Assembly (NCBI GenBank): GCA_035353855.1
Contig: DAOQAK010000002.1
Coordinates: 58,127-122,126, forward strand
From: Bacteroidales bacterium
GTDB lineage: Bacteria; Bacteroidota; Bacteroidia; Bacteroidales; CG2-30-32-10
Direction: 5' to 3'
Length of the DNA stretch: 64,000 bases
In this document: positions 36,427 through 45,720 of the stretch, piece after piece
How positions within the stretch are numbered: position 1 is the stretch's first letter
Layout of the letters: each line of letters starts with the position of its first letter
Notes under the pieces: generated by a model
The model's input: the letters and a program-made list of their open reading frames with translations, nothing else
Told to the model about the DNA's origin: nothing
Databases searched by the model: none
Made by a program: the position numbers and the translations under genes

Positions 36427-37587
36427 ATGCATGTCCTTATTATTGCATCGTGGTATAAAAAAAATGCTAATGAAATAAACGCTCCGTTTATTGAAGAACA
36501 GGCGCGAATGCTGATGCATTCTGGATTAAAGATGGGTGTGTTTTATCCATATTTTACAGGCGGTTTTAAGGAAAGATTAAAAAAAATTAAAACAGTTAAA
36601 GGTCATTATATTGATAATGGTTTATCTACATGGTTTTATGGTGAAAGTTCCGTAGTTCCTTATTTTAGGAGAATAATATATACTCATATTTGTCATCATT
36701 CCGAAAAAATATTTTTAGAATATATAAAAGAAAATGGAAAGCCGGATATTCTTCATGCTCATTCCGTTTTTATGGGAGGTGTTGTTGCAAATTATTTAAG
36801 TAAAAAATATAATATCCCATATGTAATAACGGAACATGCTTCTAAATTAATAACAGAATTTGAAATTCAAAACAAATCGGATATTCGTTATGTGAAGGAA
36901 ATACTGAAAGATGCAAATAAGGTGATATTTGTAAGTCATTTTCAGGCAAATGAAATGATAAAAAAATATAAATTGCCTCTACTTCAAAAAATTATTATTC
37001 CTAATTCGTTAAATCCAATATTTAAATATTATCCTTTTCCTGAAAAAATAAACCCGATAATTATTGTTATTACCGGAAGTTTAACTATTAATAAAAATCA
37101 TCAATTATTATTTGAAGCCATTAAAAGTCTGAAGGCAGATGGAGTAATTTGTTTTCTTAAAATAATAGGTAATGGTGAAGAAAAACAGTTTTTAGAAAAC
37201 TTTGTAAAAAAGAATGATTTGCAAAAATATATTTCATTTTTGGGAACTTTGTCACGACAGGAAGTTTATAATGAACTTAAAAATAGTCATTGTTTAATTT
37301 CGGTTAGTAAATTTGAGACCTTTGGAATAAATATAATTGAGTCCTTGGCAGTTGGTCGTCCAGTTATAGCAACTCATTCAGGTGGCTCAAGTGAAATAAT
37401 AAATTCTGAAAACGGAATTCTTTTAAATTCGTTTGAAATAGATGAATTGGCTGATGCAATAAAATATTTAATGAATAATTATAATAAATATAATCAACAA
37501 AAAATTTCCGAAGAATGTCAAAAAAAATATTCTGAAAAACTAGTAATAGATAAATTGATTGAAAATTATAAAGAGGCTATTGAATGA
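36427..37587 (+). CDS. GT4 glycosyltransferase
   Basis: This 386-residue GT-B enzyme contains APFIEEQARMLMHSG, DILHAHSVFMGGVVANYL, YVITEHASKL, ITGSLTINKNHQLLFEAI, ISFLGTLSRQEVYNEL and SKFETFGINIIESLAVG followed by RPVIATHSGGSSEII. All the GT4 nucleotide-sugar contacts appear intact. Its stop overlaps the ATG of the GT-WbpG fusion (ATGA), so the two are coupled. Confidence 0.9.
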   Translation: MHVLIIASWYKKNANEINAPFIEEQARMLMHSGLKMGVFYPYFTGGFKERLKKIKTVKGHYIDNGLSTWFYGESSVVPYFRRIIYTHICHHSEKIFLEYIKENGKPDILHAHSVFMGGVVANYLSKKYNIPYVITEHASKLITEFEIQNKSDIRYVKEILKDANKVIFVSHFQANEMIKKYKLPLLQKIIIPNSLNPIFKYYPFPEKINPIIIVITGSLTINKNHQLLFEAIKSLKADGVICFLKIIGNGEEKQFLENFVKKNDLQKYISFLGTLSRQEVYNELKNSHCLISVSKFETFGINIIESLAVGRPVIATHSGGSSEIINSENGILLNSFEIDELADAIKYLMNNYNKYNQQKISEECQKKYSEKLVIDKLIENYKEAIE

Positions 37588-40025
37588 AGAAAGTTTTAAT
37601 CCTATCTTACGATTTTCCTCCATATGTTTCGGTTGGGGGATTAAGGCCATATAACTGGTATAAATATTTTCTGGAATATAATGTTTATCCGATAATAGTT
37701 ACACGACAATGGGAGAATAAATATGGAAATTTTTTAGATTATATTTCAGCAAGTGAAACAAACCAGGTAAGTATTGAAAAAACAAATTTTGGTATCATCA
37801 TTAAAACTCCATATACTCCGAACTTATCAAATAGATTGATGTTAAAGTATAAAGAGTCAAAATACACCTTTTTGCGTCGTTTAATTTCTGCCTATTTTGA
37901 ATTTGCACAATATATCTTTCTTGTAGGTCCTAAAGTTCAATTATATTTTGCGGCCAAAAATTATTTAAAGAAAAATAATGTAGACTTAATTATAGCTACA
38001 GGCGAGCCTTATATTTTATTTAGGTATGCTTCTAAATTAAATAAAAAATTTAAAATTCCCTGGATTGCTGATTACAGGGATCCCTGGAGCCAGGATAGAA
38101 ACAGAAGCGAAAATCAGGTTGCAAGATTTTGGTATATTTTTTTCGAAAAATTATATTTAAGAAATACAATCGCTGTATCTACAGTTTCCTTATTTTTTAA
38201 GAAACATATTTCAAAATTAGTTCCAGGTAAAACATTTTATATACTCCCTAATGGATATAACCAGGAAGCGATAGATAAAGTTAATTTAATTCCTCAATCA
38301 AATAAAAAACTAAGCATTGCTTTTGTAGGATCAATATACAAATGGCATCCGCTTGAAAGTTTCCTAGGTGTATGTGCCGAATTTATTAAGGAAAACAAAA
38401 ATGCAAGATTCCAAATAAATTTCTATGGAATAAATAATGAAACGGAAGTAGAAAATTTAATTAATACAAAATTCAAAGAGTTAAATTCCATTGTTAAAAT
38501 ATTTCCCAAGATTCCTAATGAAGAATTAGTAAAAAGATTAGCTGAAGAAAATGTATTCTTGTTGTTTAATTATTTTTCATATATGGGCACCAAAATATAC
38601 GATTATCTTGCCCTTAAACGAAAAATTCTGCTTTGTTATAGCGATGATGAAGAAGGAAATATCTTAAAAGAAAAATTTTATAATCTTCCTGCCATTGGAA
38701 ATGCTAATGAACATGTGCAGGAAGACCTGATAAGGGATACAAATTCTGGAATTATAATTAAAGATAAATACCATCTTAAAAAAGTTTTGTCAGAGTTATA
38801 TAGTGAATTTGAATTAAAAGGCTTCGTTGAATGTAATTCAGTAGGGATAGAACAATTTTCGCGTAAGATTCAGGTTCAGAAATTTGCTGAAATAATAAAT
38901 AATATCCTAAGCGAAAAGAAAACAGTTTACCAGCAATGCACCCGTTGTGTAATGGATACATCCGACCTTGATATAACTTTTGATGAAAATGGATACTGTA
39001 ATCATTGTACCGATTATTTTGAAAAAACGGCAAAACTAATTTATCAGGGTAAATCAAGCGATTTAAAACTTGAAAAATTAGTTAAAGATATTCATAAAAC
39101 GGGCGAGAAAAATAAATACGATTGTGTTATTGGAATTAGCGGAGGTGTTGATAGTATATACACGGCTTATCTTGCAAAGAATTTGGGATTAAGGCCGCTT
39201 GCAGTTCATTTTGATAATGGATGGAATTCAGAATTAGCAGTTTATAATATTGAAAAAACGTTAAAAAAGTTAGATATTGATTTAAATACAATAGTTGTTG
39301 ATTGGGAAGAATTTCGTGATTTACAACTTGCATTTTTAAAAGCATCGGTGCCCGAAGCCGAAACGCCTACTGATATTGCAATTCTTGCAGCATTGCATGA
39401 AGTTGCTGATAAGAATAAAATCAAATATATTTTTAGTGGAGGAAATTTTGCAACTGAAGGCATTTTGCCAAAAAGCTGGCATTATAATGCTAAGGATATA
39501 AAATACATTAAAGCTATTCAAAAAAGATTTGGAACTGTCAAATTAAAAAAAATCCCAACATTTGGTTTTCAGAAGGAAATGTATTATAAAATTATTAAAG
39601 GCATAAAGATTATTTATCCTTTGAATTATGTTCCTTACAATAAATCGGAAGCAATTAAAATTCTTGAAAATGAATTAAACTGGCAAAACTATGGTGGCAA
39701 ACATCACGAGTCGCTTTATACAAAATTTGTGCAGTCGTATATATTACCTGAAAAATTTGGTATAGATTATCGTCTTGCTACTTTCTCGACCCAGATTTGT
39801 TCGGGTCATATAACAAGAGATTATGCCTTGAATGAATTGAAAGAAAGTCCCTATAATTCACAGATTGTTGAAGAAGAAAAGAAATATATTTGTAAGAAAT
39901 TTAGTATTTCTTTAGAAGAATTTGATGATATAATGAAACTGAAACCTAAATCATATAAAGATTACCCTAACGACAAACGGAAATTGGAATTTATATATAA
40001 AGTTTACAGAAAAGTGAACAAGTAA
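37584..40025 (+). CDS. Fusion: GT4-like glycosyltransferase + WbpG-type N-acetyl sugar amidotransferase
   Basis: This is one open frame of 813 residues. Residues 1 to about 440 form a GT-B domain: ILSYDFPPYVSVGGLRPYNW, ATGEPYILFRYASKL, WIADYRDPWSQD, AFVGSIYKWHPLESF, and YLALKRKILLCYSDDEEG. From about 450 a complete WbpG/PseA/LpsA-like amidotransferase follows: zinc-type CTRCVMDT and CNHC pairs, the ATP-pyrophosphatase loop GISGGVDS near 516, and FATEGILPKSWHYNAKD. WbpG enzymes turn an N-acetyl group into acetamidino, taking ammonia from HisH/HisF partners; such partners are encoded at 45710-47096. These domains are usually separate proteins, so the fusion is notable. A sequencing error joining two genes is possible. 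Confidence 0.85.
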   Translation: MKKVLILSYDFPPYVSVGGLRPYNWYKYFLEYNVYPIIVTRQWENKYGNFLDYISASETNQVSIEKTNFGIIIKTPYTPNLSNRLMLKYKESKYTFLRRLISAYFEFAQYIFLVGPKVQLYFAAKNYLKKNNVDLIIATGEPYILFRYASKLNKKFKIPWIADYRDPWSQDRNRSENQVARFWYIFFEKLYLRNTIAVSTVSLFFKKHISKLVPGKTFYILPNGYNQEAIDKVNLIPQSNKKLSIAFVGSIYKWHPLESFLGVCAEFIKENKNARFQINFYGINNETEVENLINTKFKELNSIVKIFPKIPNEELVKRLAEENVFLLFNYFSYMGTKIYDYLALKRKILLCYSDDEEGNILKEKFYNLPAIGNANEHVQEDLIRDTNSGIIIKDKYHLKKVLSELYSEFELKGFVECNSVGIEQFSRKIQVQKFAEIINNILSEKKTVYQQCTRCVMDTSDLDITFDENGYCNHCTDYFEKTAKLIYQGKSSDLKLEKLVKDIHKTGEKNKYDCVIGISGGVDSIYTAYLAKNLGLRPLAVHFDNGWNSELAVYNIEKTLKKLDIDLNTIVVDWEEFRDLQLAFLKASVPEAETPTDIAILAALHEVADKNKIKYIFSGGNFATEGILPKSWHYNAKDIKYIKAIQKRFGTVKLKKIPTFGFQKEMYYKIIKGIKIIYPLNYVPYNKSEAIKILENELNWQNYGGKHHESLYTKFVQSYILPEKFGIDYRLATFSTQICSGHITRDYALNELKESPYNSQIVEEEKKYICKKFSISLEEFDDIMKLKPKSYKDYPNDKRKLEFIYKVYRKVNK

Positions 40026-40099
40026 TATTCTTATGATTTATGTATTTCATTAATTGACAAAATAATATAATAGATGAAGGTTAATAATAAATACAATAG

Positions 40100-40993
40100 A
40101 TGAAATATAGTTTTTTAAATATTGATAAGTGTTCTTTTTGTGGTTCATCTGAATTTAAAATACTTGGCAGAAGATTAAATACTTCACAAGGGAAAAATCC
40201 TAGAAAAAAAACAGGTATTACAACTACTATTGTTAGATGTGTGTGTTGCGGATTGATTTTTCCGAATCCATTTCCTATACCTGAGAATATCAGTGATCAT
40301 TATAATATTTCACCAGAAGAGTATTGGCCAAATGAATATTTTACTATTCCTGATAATCATTTGAAAAATTATATTGAATGGATGAATAATATTCGAAAAT
40401 TCGATAGTGATTCGAAAATTTTAGATATAGGTGCAGGAATAGGAAAAAATATGATTGCACTTAAGAGATATGGATATGATGCGTACGGAATAGAACCATC
40501 CCTGCCATTTTATGACAGAGCAATTTCAAAAATGGGTATTGATCCTGATAAATTGCAACTGGTTTCAATTGAAAATTGTATTTTTCAAGATAATATGTTT
40601 GATGCAATATTTTTTTCAGCTGTATTAGAACATTTGTATAATCCAGCTGAGATATTAAAAAAAATTATAAATTGGGTGAAACCAAATGGTTTGGTTTTTA
40701 TTGAATCCCCAAGCGCTTCATGGCTTATAAATAAATTAGTAAATAAATATTATAAAATAAGGGGAAGTGATTATGTAACTAATTTAAGTCCAATGCATCC
40801 GCCTTATCATTTATATGAGTTCACAAAAAAAGCATTTGAGCTTCATGCAGAAATGAATAATTATGAAGTGGTTGATTGTCGTTATTTTGTATGCCAGACC
40901 TATGCCCCTAAAATATTTGATAAAATTCTTAAGAAGTATATGAAAATGACAAATACAGGAATGGAGCTTGCAATATGGTTAAGAAAGAAATAA
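40100..40993 (+). CDS. SAM-dependent methyltransferase with N-terminal zinc-ribbon-like cysteines
   Basis: In this 297-residue protein two cysteine pairs (CSFC at 11-14 and CVCC near 47) suggest a small zinc ribbon. ILDIGAGIGKNMIALKRYG is SAM motif I, followed by YGIEPS, FSAVLEHLYNPAEIL and VKPNGLVFIESPS. This resembles the methyltransferase-23-type proteins of sugar loci, related to C-methyltransferases that begin with a cysteine-rich motif. It is the last plus-strand gene of the block, followed by the minus-strand genes at 41019-44345. Confidence 0.78.
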   Translation: MKYSFLNIDKCSFCGSSEFKILGRRLNTSQGKNPRKKTGITTTIVRCVCCGLIFPNPFPIPENISDHYNISPEEYWPNEYFTIPDNHLKNYIEWMNNIRKFDSDSKILDIGAGIGKNMIALKRYGYDAYGIEPSLPFYDRAISKMGIDPDKLQLVSIENCIFQDNMFDAIFFSAVLEHLYNPAEILKKIINWVKPNGLVFIESPSASWLINKLVNKYYKIRGSDYVTNLSPMHPPYHLYEFTKKAFELHAEMNNYEVVDCRYFVCQTYAPKIFDKILKKYMKMTNTGMELAIWLRKK

Positions 40994-41018
40994 TATCAAT
41001 TTACGTTTATAGTTTCGG

Positions 41019-42425
41019 TTATTGCTGTTGTTGTTCTTCTTGTTTGGATTTTCGAATTAGATAATAAGTGTTTGCTAAAGCGACTAAAAAGAATGGTATA
41101 GCTATTATCCTGTAGCGTACCAATGCACCAAAGTTAGCGGAAGCTAACCCAACCGAAAAAAAGAAAATAAGTGAAAAAATAAACGAAAAAAGTATAAATG
41201 GTTCTTTAATAATTATTATATAAACTGCTTTTATTCCTATTCGGAATATCATGAACAAAGAAAAAAGAAGTAATAAGAAATTTTCAAGACCGGAAATGAG
41301 CATTACCGGATTTCGAGCTTCCCATATAAATGGCCTGTAAATACCTGCAACTAATGCGGCGGGTGTTTTAATAATAATGCCACTTAAAGAAGCGTCAAAT
41401 TTTCCGATATCATAAAAATTTTGTCCGTATTCTTCTGCCCTTGTTTGATCTTGTTGATAAACCTGGGCTTTCTTAAGCATGCTATCCATATCGCCAAATG
41501 AACCTAAAGATGAAGAAAATAATCTTAATACAAAAATACCAGCTAATATTCCAATGCTTAATAATCCAGGCGTTGCTAAGAAGCGTAAAGCAGAGTTTTT
41601 AATTTTTTTAATATAAAGATAACTTGCCCAAAATAAAGAAGCAGGAATAATTGCAACAAAAATATATGGTTTTAATGATATTAATATAAATGAATTTACT
41701 ATGAGCATGAGAAAATTATTCATAAACTTTTTCCTTTCAATAAAACAGTAATATATATTTGTTACCAGCCATAATGCTGCTGAAAAAGTATAAGAATCTT
41801 TCATTATTCCACTTCCCCAGAAAAGAACAGAAGGAATAAATAAAATACTGATAGCATTCCATTTTATATTTCCGGGATAAAATTTACATACCAATAGAAA
41901 GAATTTCCAAATACCTCTATACCAGAATATATTTAAAAGTAATAAACAGGGAAGCCATAAATTAAACCCTGCAAGCATAAAAAAAGTACTAAACCTTACA
42001 ACACTGAATGAATCACCTTGAGAGAAAAAGTATCTTCCTAATGGTAAAGAAGTGTATGCATCAAAACTAAGCCAATTTTCAAATGTTCTATGATCAAAAA
42101 ATATAATGTCAATAGCATTTGCAGGTTTTTCCAATAATAATCTACTAAGCGCTCTTGAACTCCAAAAATAAGATATGCTGTCTCCTCCTTGATAATAGAA
42201 AAGATATATGAATGAGAAAATAATACCAAATAAAATTTTCATAGTAAAGCCAGTAATGAAATATTTATAAGCTAGTACATTTTCTTCATTTTTACGTTTT
42301 ATGATTGAAAATAACAAAAGAACAGGTATCAAGTATATAAAAAAAACTCCGAAATCAAAAATTGAAATATAGTCAGAGGAATTAGATGAAAAATCAGAAC
42401 CAGATATTGTAAAAAGTAAAGTCAA
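41019..42425 (-). CDS. Polytopic membrane protein, function unknown
   Basis: This 468-residue protein has about eleven hydrophobic segments. A first loop carries YQGGDSISYFWSSRALSRLL; later come FWGSGIMKDSYTF and ISLKPYIFVAIIPASLF, then a cytoplasmic-looking loop of about 45 residues and EARNPVMLISGLENFLLLL. I know similar proteins only as conserved hypothetical membrane proteins of Bacteroidota sugar loci, possibly GT-C-like or polymerase-like. The start appears to be a TTG at 42425, with no early ATG. The tail ends in a run of Gln. It lies downstream of asnB on the same strand. Confidence 0.6.
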   Translation of the reverse strand: MTLLFTISGSDFSSNSSDYISIFDFGVFFIYLIPVLLLFSIIKRKNEENVLAYKYFITGFTMKILFGIIFSFIYLFYYQGGDSISYFWSSRALSRLLLEKPANAIDIIFFDHRTFENWLSFDAYTSLPLGRYFFSQGDSFSVVRFSTFFMLAGFNLWLPCLLLLNIFWYRGIWKFFLLVCKFYPGNIKWNAISILFIPSVLFWGSGIMKDSYTFSAALWLVTNIYYCFIERKKFMNNFLMLIVNSFILISLKPYIFVAIIPASLFWASYLYIKKIKNSALRFLATPGLLSIGILAGIFVLRLFSSSLGSFGDMDSMLKKAQVYQQDQTRAEEYGQNFYDIGKFDASLSGIIIKTPAALVAGIYRPFIWEARNPVMLISGLENFLLLLFSLFMIFRIGIKAVYIIIIKEPFILFSFIFSLIFFFSVGLASANFGALVRYRIIAIPFFLVALANTYYLIRKSKQEEQQQQ

Positions 42426-42491
42426 AATTTATAACATTTTATACGTACAAAAGTACATAAAGCATATAATATATCAAATGATTAATATAAA

Positions 42492-44345
42492 TCAATGTAG
42501 CGTTAATATTTCCCACAATCTATTATACAAATAATCATTTCCATCAAAATAAAATCCCTTCTTCAATTTTTCAATTTCTTTATAATTTAAAATTCCTGAT
42601 TTTGAAATTTTATTTTCAGAAGTGTTTTCTACAACAAATTGCTTTAATTCATTCTTCATCCATTTTTGTAAAGGCACTGCAAATCCTCGTTTTGGACGGT
42701 TAAAATATTTTTCAGGAATATAATCGTACAAAACTTTTTTTAATAAATATTTAGTTGTAATTCCTTTCATTCTTAAAGAAGGATGAAGGTTATATGCAAA
42801 CTCTACAATCCTGTAATCTAAAAGTGGAACGCGTGTCTCAAGTGAATAATGCATGCTGGCGCGGTCGACTTTTACCAACAAATCGTCTTTTAAATAATAT
42901 TTCAAATCGAAAAGCGATTGTTTTTCGGAAGCAGATAAATGCCTTGATAACTCTGGTTTTTCGTCGAGTTTAAATTCATGATAGAAGTCAGGCTGAAGTA
43001 TTTTTTTTATTTCGGAACGCGAAAATAAATATTGTTCCTGCGAAAAAATATGACTGCAAATATTTTCTTTATTTACATTTTCAAAAAGTTGCGAAGCCCT
43101 TTTATAGCGGTTATTTAATAATGATAATGTTTTTTGAATTGGCGAACGAAATGTTTGCATAATCGAATTGTCAAGTCGTTCAGCCCATCGGTATGCGCCA
43201 TATCCCATGAACAATTCATCGCCACCATCGCCCGATAAAGTCATGGTAACATTTTGTTTTGCCATTTTTGAAACAAGCAAAGTCGGGATAGCTGATGAAT
43301 CGGCGAAAGGTTCATCATAAATTTCAGGTAATTTTGGAATAAGCTCTAACGCATCTTTTTCAGTTAAGGTATATTCGTGATGATTTGTGCCTAGGTAAGC
43401 GGCTATTGCTTTTGCATAAGGACTTTCATCAAACTTTGAATCATCAAAACGAATATTGAAAGTCTTAACCGGTTCGGAACTTATAGATTGTGCAATTGCT
43501 GTAACCAGACTTGAATCAATTCCGCCGCTTAAAAATGTTCCGAACGGAACATCACTTATCATGCGGTATTTCACTGAAGAAACAAGAAGTTCTTTTAAAA
43601 TTTCTTTTGCTTCATTTTCATCAGAAATATATTTTTCTGAAATTTTATTATCAATATCCCAATATTTATTTATCTCAAAGCCTTTATTGGTAAGCTTTCC
43701 GTAAGAACCCGAAGGAAACTTGTAAATATTTTTATAAATGGAATGCGGTTCGGGTATGTAACCGAGGTGCAGGTATTCGTTGATGGCAACTGGATTTATA
43801 GAAATATTTTTATTGATAAAATTCAGTTTTATTAATGCTTTCAATTCCGAAGCAAAAGCGAAATTGTTCCCGTCCCAGTAGTAATACAAAGGTTTAATTC
43901 CAATCCTGTCGCGGAAAAAATGCAGTGATTTTTCTTCTTTATCATAAATTGCAATGGCAAACATTCCGTTTAGCTTGTTCACAAAATCAGCGCCCCACAA
44001 GGAAAATGCTTCCAGGATAATTTCTGTATCCGATGTAGTTTTCAATCTGAATTCTGAATTCTGATTCCGATACATATCGGAACTGAATTCTTTTTCAATT
44101 TCTTTAAAATTATACACTTCCCCATTATAAATCATCACATATCGGCCGTTATGCGAATGCATAGGCTGGTTGGCTGATGTTGAAAGGTCGATGATACTAA
44201 GCCTGCGATGACCTAATCCAATGAAATCAGAAAAATAAAATCCTTCTGCATCAGGTCCCCTGTGCGATAAAGCGGTAGTCATTTCTCCAAGTTCATCTCT
44301 TGAAAAAACTCCTGAATTTGAGTAAAAACCGCAGATTCCGCACAT
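42492..44345 (-). CDS. asnB: Asparagine synthase (glutamine-hydrolysing), AsnB-type
   Basis: This 617-residue class II glutamine amidotransferase has MCGICGF with catalytic Cys2, the YNGEVYNF loop, and SGDGGDELFMGY. The synthetase half carries the pyrophosphatase loop FLSGGIDSSLVTAI. It makes asparagine from aspartate, glutamine and ATP; copies in sugar loci may instead amidate uronic acids. Residues 86-97 (EFSSDMYRNQNS) are encoded by the palindromic element also present in wzt and replace the usual loop before SDTEIILEAF. No other defect is visible. A divergent GT4 gene begins 136 bases upstream across tandem palindromes. Confidence 0.92.
   Translation of the reverse strand: MCGICGFYSNSGVFSRDELGEMTTALSHRGPDAEGFYFSDFIGLGHRRLSIIDLSTSANQPMHSHNGRYVMIYNGEVYNFKEIEKEFSSDMYRNQNSEFRLKTTSDTEIILEAFSLWGADFVNKLNGMFAIAIYDKEEKSLHFFRDRIGIKPLYYYWDGNNFAFASELKALIKLNFINKNISINPVAINEYLHLGYIPEPHSIYKNIYKFPSGSYGKLTNKGFEINKYWDIDNKISEKYISDENEAKEILKELLVSSVKYRMISDVPFGTFLSGGIDSSLVTAIAQSISSEPVKTFNIRFDDSKFDESPYAKAIAAYLGTNHHEYTLTEKDALELIPKLPEIYDEPFADSSAIPTLLVSKMAKQNVTMTLSGDGGDELFMGYGAYRWAERLDNSIMQTFRSPIQKTLSLLNNRYKRASQLFENVNKENICSHIFSQEQYLFSRSEIKKILQPDFYHEFKLDEKPELSRHLSASEKQSLFDLKYYLKDDLLVKVDRASMHYSLETRVPLLDYRIVEFAYNLHPSLRMKGITTKYLLKKVLYDYIPEKYFNRPKRGFAVPLQKWMKNELKQFVVENTSENKISKSGILNYKEIEKLKKGFYFDGNDYLYNRLWEILTLH
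44057..44090. repeat. 34-bp palindromic element inside asnB
   Basis: On the coding strand the core is TTCCGATATGTATCGGAA, flanked by GAATTCAG and TCAGAATT, differing in one base from 8811-8844. Further ATTCAGA copies follow instead of precede it. It is read in the same frame as in wzt, giving EFSSDMYRNQN. Confidence 0.9.
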
Positions 44346-44376
44346 AAAATAAATCTTGTTGTAAAAGTAACAATTT

Positions 44377-44402
44377 TGTAACTTACAAACATGTAACTTA
44401 CA
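44377..44402. promoter_or_regulatory. Two tandem TGTAACTTACA palindromes between divergent asnB and GT4
   Basis: TGTAA-C-TTACA occurs at 44377-44387 and 44392-44402, a 15-base period. CAATTTTGTA occurs at 44371-44380 and again at 44401-44410. The sites lie 32-57 bases upstream of asnB and 80-105 upstream of the GT4 gene, where an operator for either could sit. A further inverted repeat TACTAA/TTAGTA is at 44447-44462. No regulator gene is nearby, so the binding protein is unknown. Confidence 0.45.
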
Positions 44403-44481
44403 ATTTTGTAAAAAATATTTTCAAAAAAATGATTTCATTAACCTGATACTAAATTCTTAGTATTTTTACAAAAAACTTATT

Positions 44482-45720
44482 GTGAAAATCCTTTATATTT
44501 CATATGACGGAATGACCGACCCACTGGGGCAATCGCAGGTTATTCCTTATTTGTCGGGATTGACGGTCAAGGGCTATGAAATACTTTTAATCAGTTGCGA
44601 AAAAAAATCGAAGGAAACGAAAGAATATTCGGATATCAAAAATGATTTAGCATTAAAAAATATTAAATGGTTTCCGTTACGCTATACTTCTAAACCGCCT
44701 GTATTATCAACGGTTTTTGATATTTGGAAAATAAATCGTCTTGCGAAAAAAATAATCAGGAATTATAAGATTGATGCAATCCATTGTCGCAGTTATATTG
44801 CCGCGCTCACCGGTTTGAAAATGAAAAATAAATTCGGAACAAAATTTATTTTTGATATGCGCGGATTTTTTGCTGATGAACGAGTTGACGGTAATTTATG
44901 GAATATTAAGAACCCTTTATACAAGCAGGTTTACAATTATTTTAAAAAGAAAGAAAAACTTTTTTTTACTCATGCTGATTATATCATAAGTCTTACAAAA
45001 AGCGCAAAAGAAGAAATATTAAAATGGAAATTATCATCGGGGCCATTAAAAATAAAGGTCATTCCTTGTTGTGCCGATTTGAAATTATTCAATAAAAAAA
45101 ATATTGATGACAATAAAAAAAATAAATGGTTTGAGAAATTCAAAATACAAAAAGCCGATTTTATTATTTCATATTTGGGTTCAATAGGTACTTGGTATTT
45201 GCTTGATGAAATGCTTGATTTCTTTAAGGTTTTGAGTAATAAAAAGGAAAGTGCAAAATTTCTTTTTATCACGCATGAAAATCCTGAAAACATTTTAGAG
45301 AAAGCAAAACAAAGAAAAATTTCTACAGATAAAATAATTATTCAAAAAGCAAATCGATATGAAGTGCCCGAATTACTTGCGTTATCAAATATTTCGATGT
45401 TTTTTATTAAGCCGGTATTCTCAAAAAAAGCTTCTTCGCCTACCAAGATGGGAGAAATAATGGGCATGGGAATTCCTTTAATTTGCAATGGAAATGTGGG
45501 TGATGTTGATTTAATTATGAATGAAACAAAGTCTGGAATTGTTATAGATTCATTTAATGAAACGGAATACAATAAAGCGATTAATGAGATAGATAATGTT
45601 TTAAAAATTTCTCCTGAAATTATTTGCGCTTATGCTGAAAAATATTTTTCTTTGGAAAAAGGAATTGAGAAATATGATGAAGTCTATAAATCTTTAATGA
45701 CTATAGAAAATGAGCAATAG
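44482..45720 (+). CDS. GT4 glycosyltransferase
   Basis: This 412-residue protein begins KILYISYDGMTDPLGQSQVI and has IHCRSYIAALTGLKM, FIFDMRGFFADERVDGNLW and VIPCCADLKLFNKKN. The C-terminal half has ISYLGSIGTWYLLDEML and KKASSPTKMGEIMGMGIPLI. This matches a GT4 subgroup common beside hisH/hisF and WbpG genes. The start codon is GTG at 44482. Its end overlaps hisH by 11 bases, so GT4, hisH and hisF form one operon. Confidence 0.88.
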   Translation: MKILYISYDGMTDPLGQSQVIPYLSGLTVKGYEILLISCEKKSKETKEYSDIKNDLALKNIKWFPLRYTSKPPVLSTVFDIWKINRLAKKIIRNYKIDAIHCRSYIAALTGLKMKNKFGTKFIFDMRGFFADERVDGNLWNIKNPLYKQVYNYFKKKEKLFFTHADYIISLTKSAKEEILKWKLSSGPLKIKVIPCCADLKLFNKKNIDDNKKNKWFEKFKIQKADFIISYLGSIGTWYLLDEMLDFFKVLSNKKESAKFLFITHENPENILEKAKQRKISTDKIIIQKANRYEVPELLALSNISMFFIKPVFSKKASSPTKMGEIMGMGIPLICNGNVGDVDLIMNETKSGIVIDSFNETEYNKAINEIDNVLKISPEIICAYAEKYFSLEKGIEKYDEVYKSLMTIENEQ

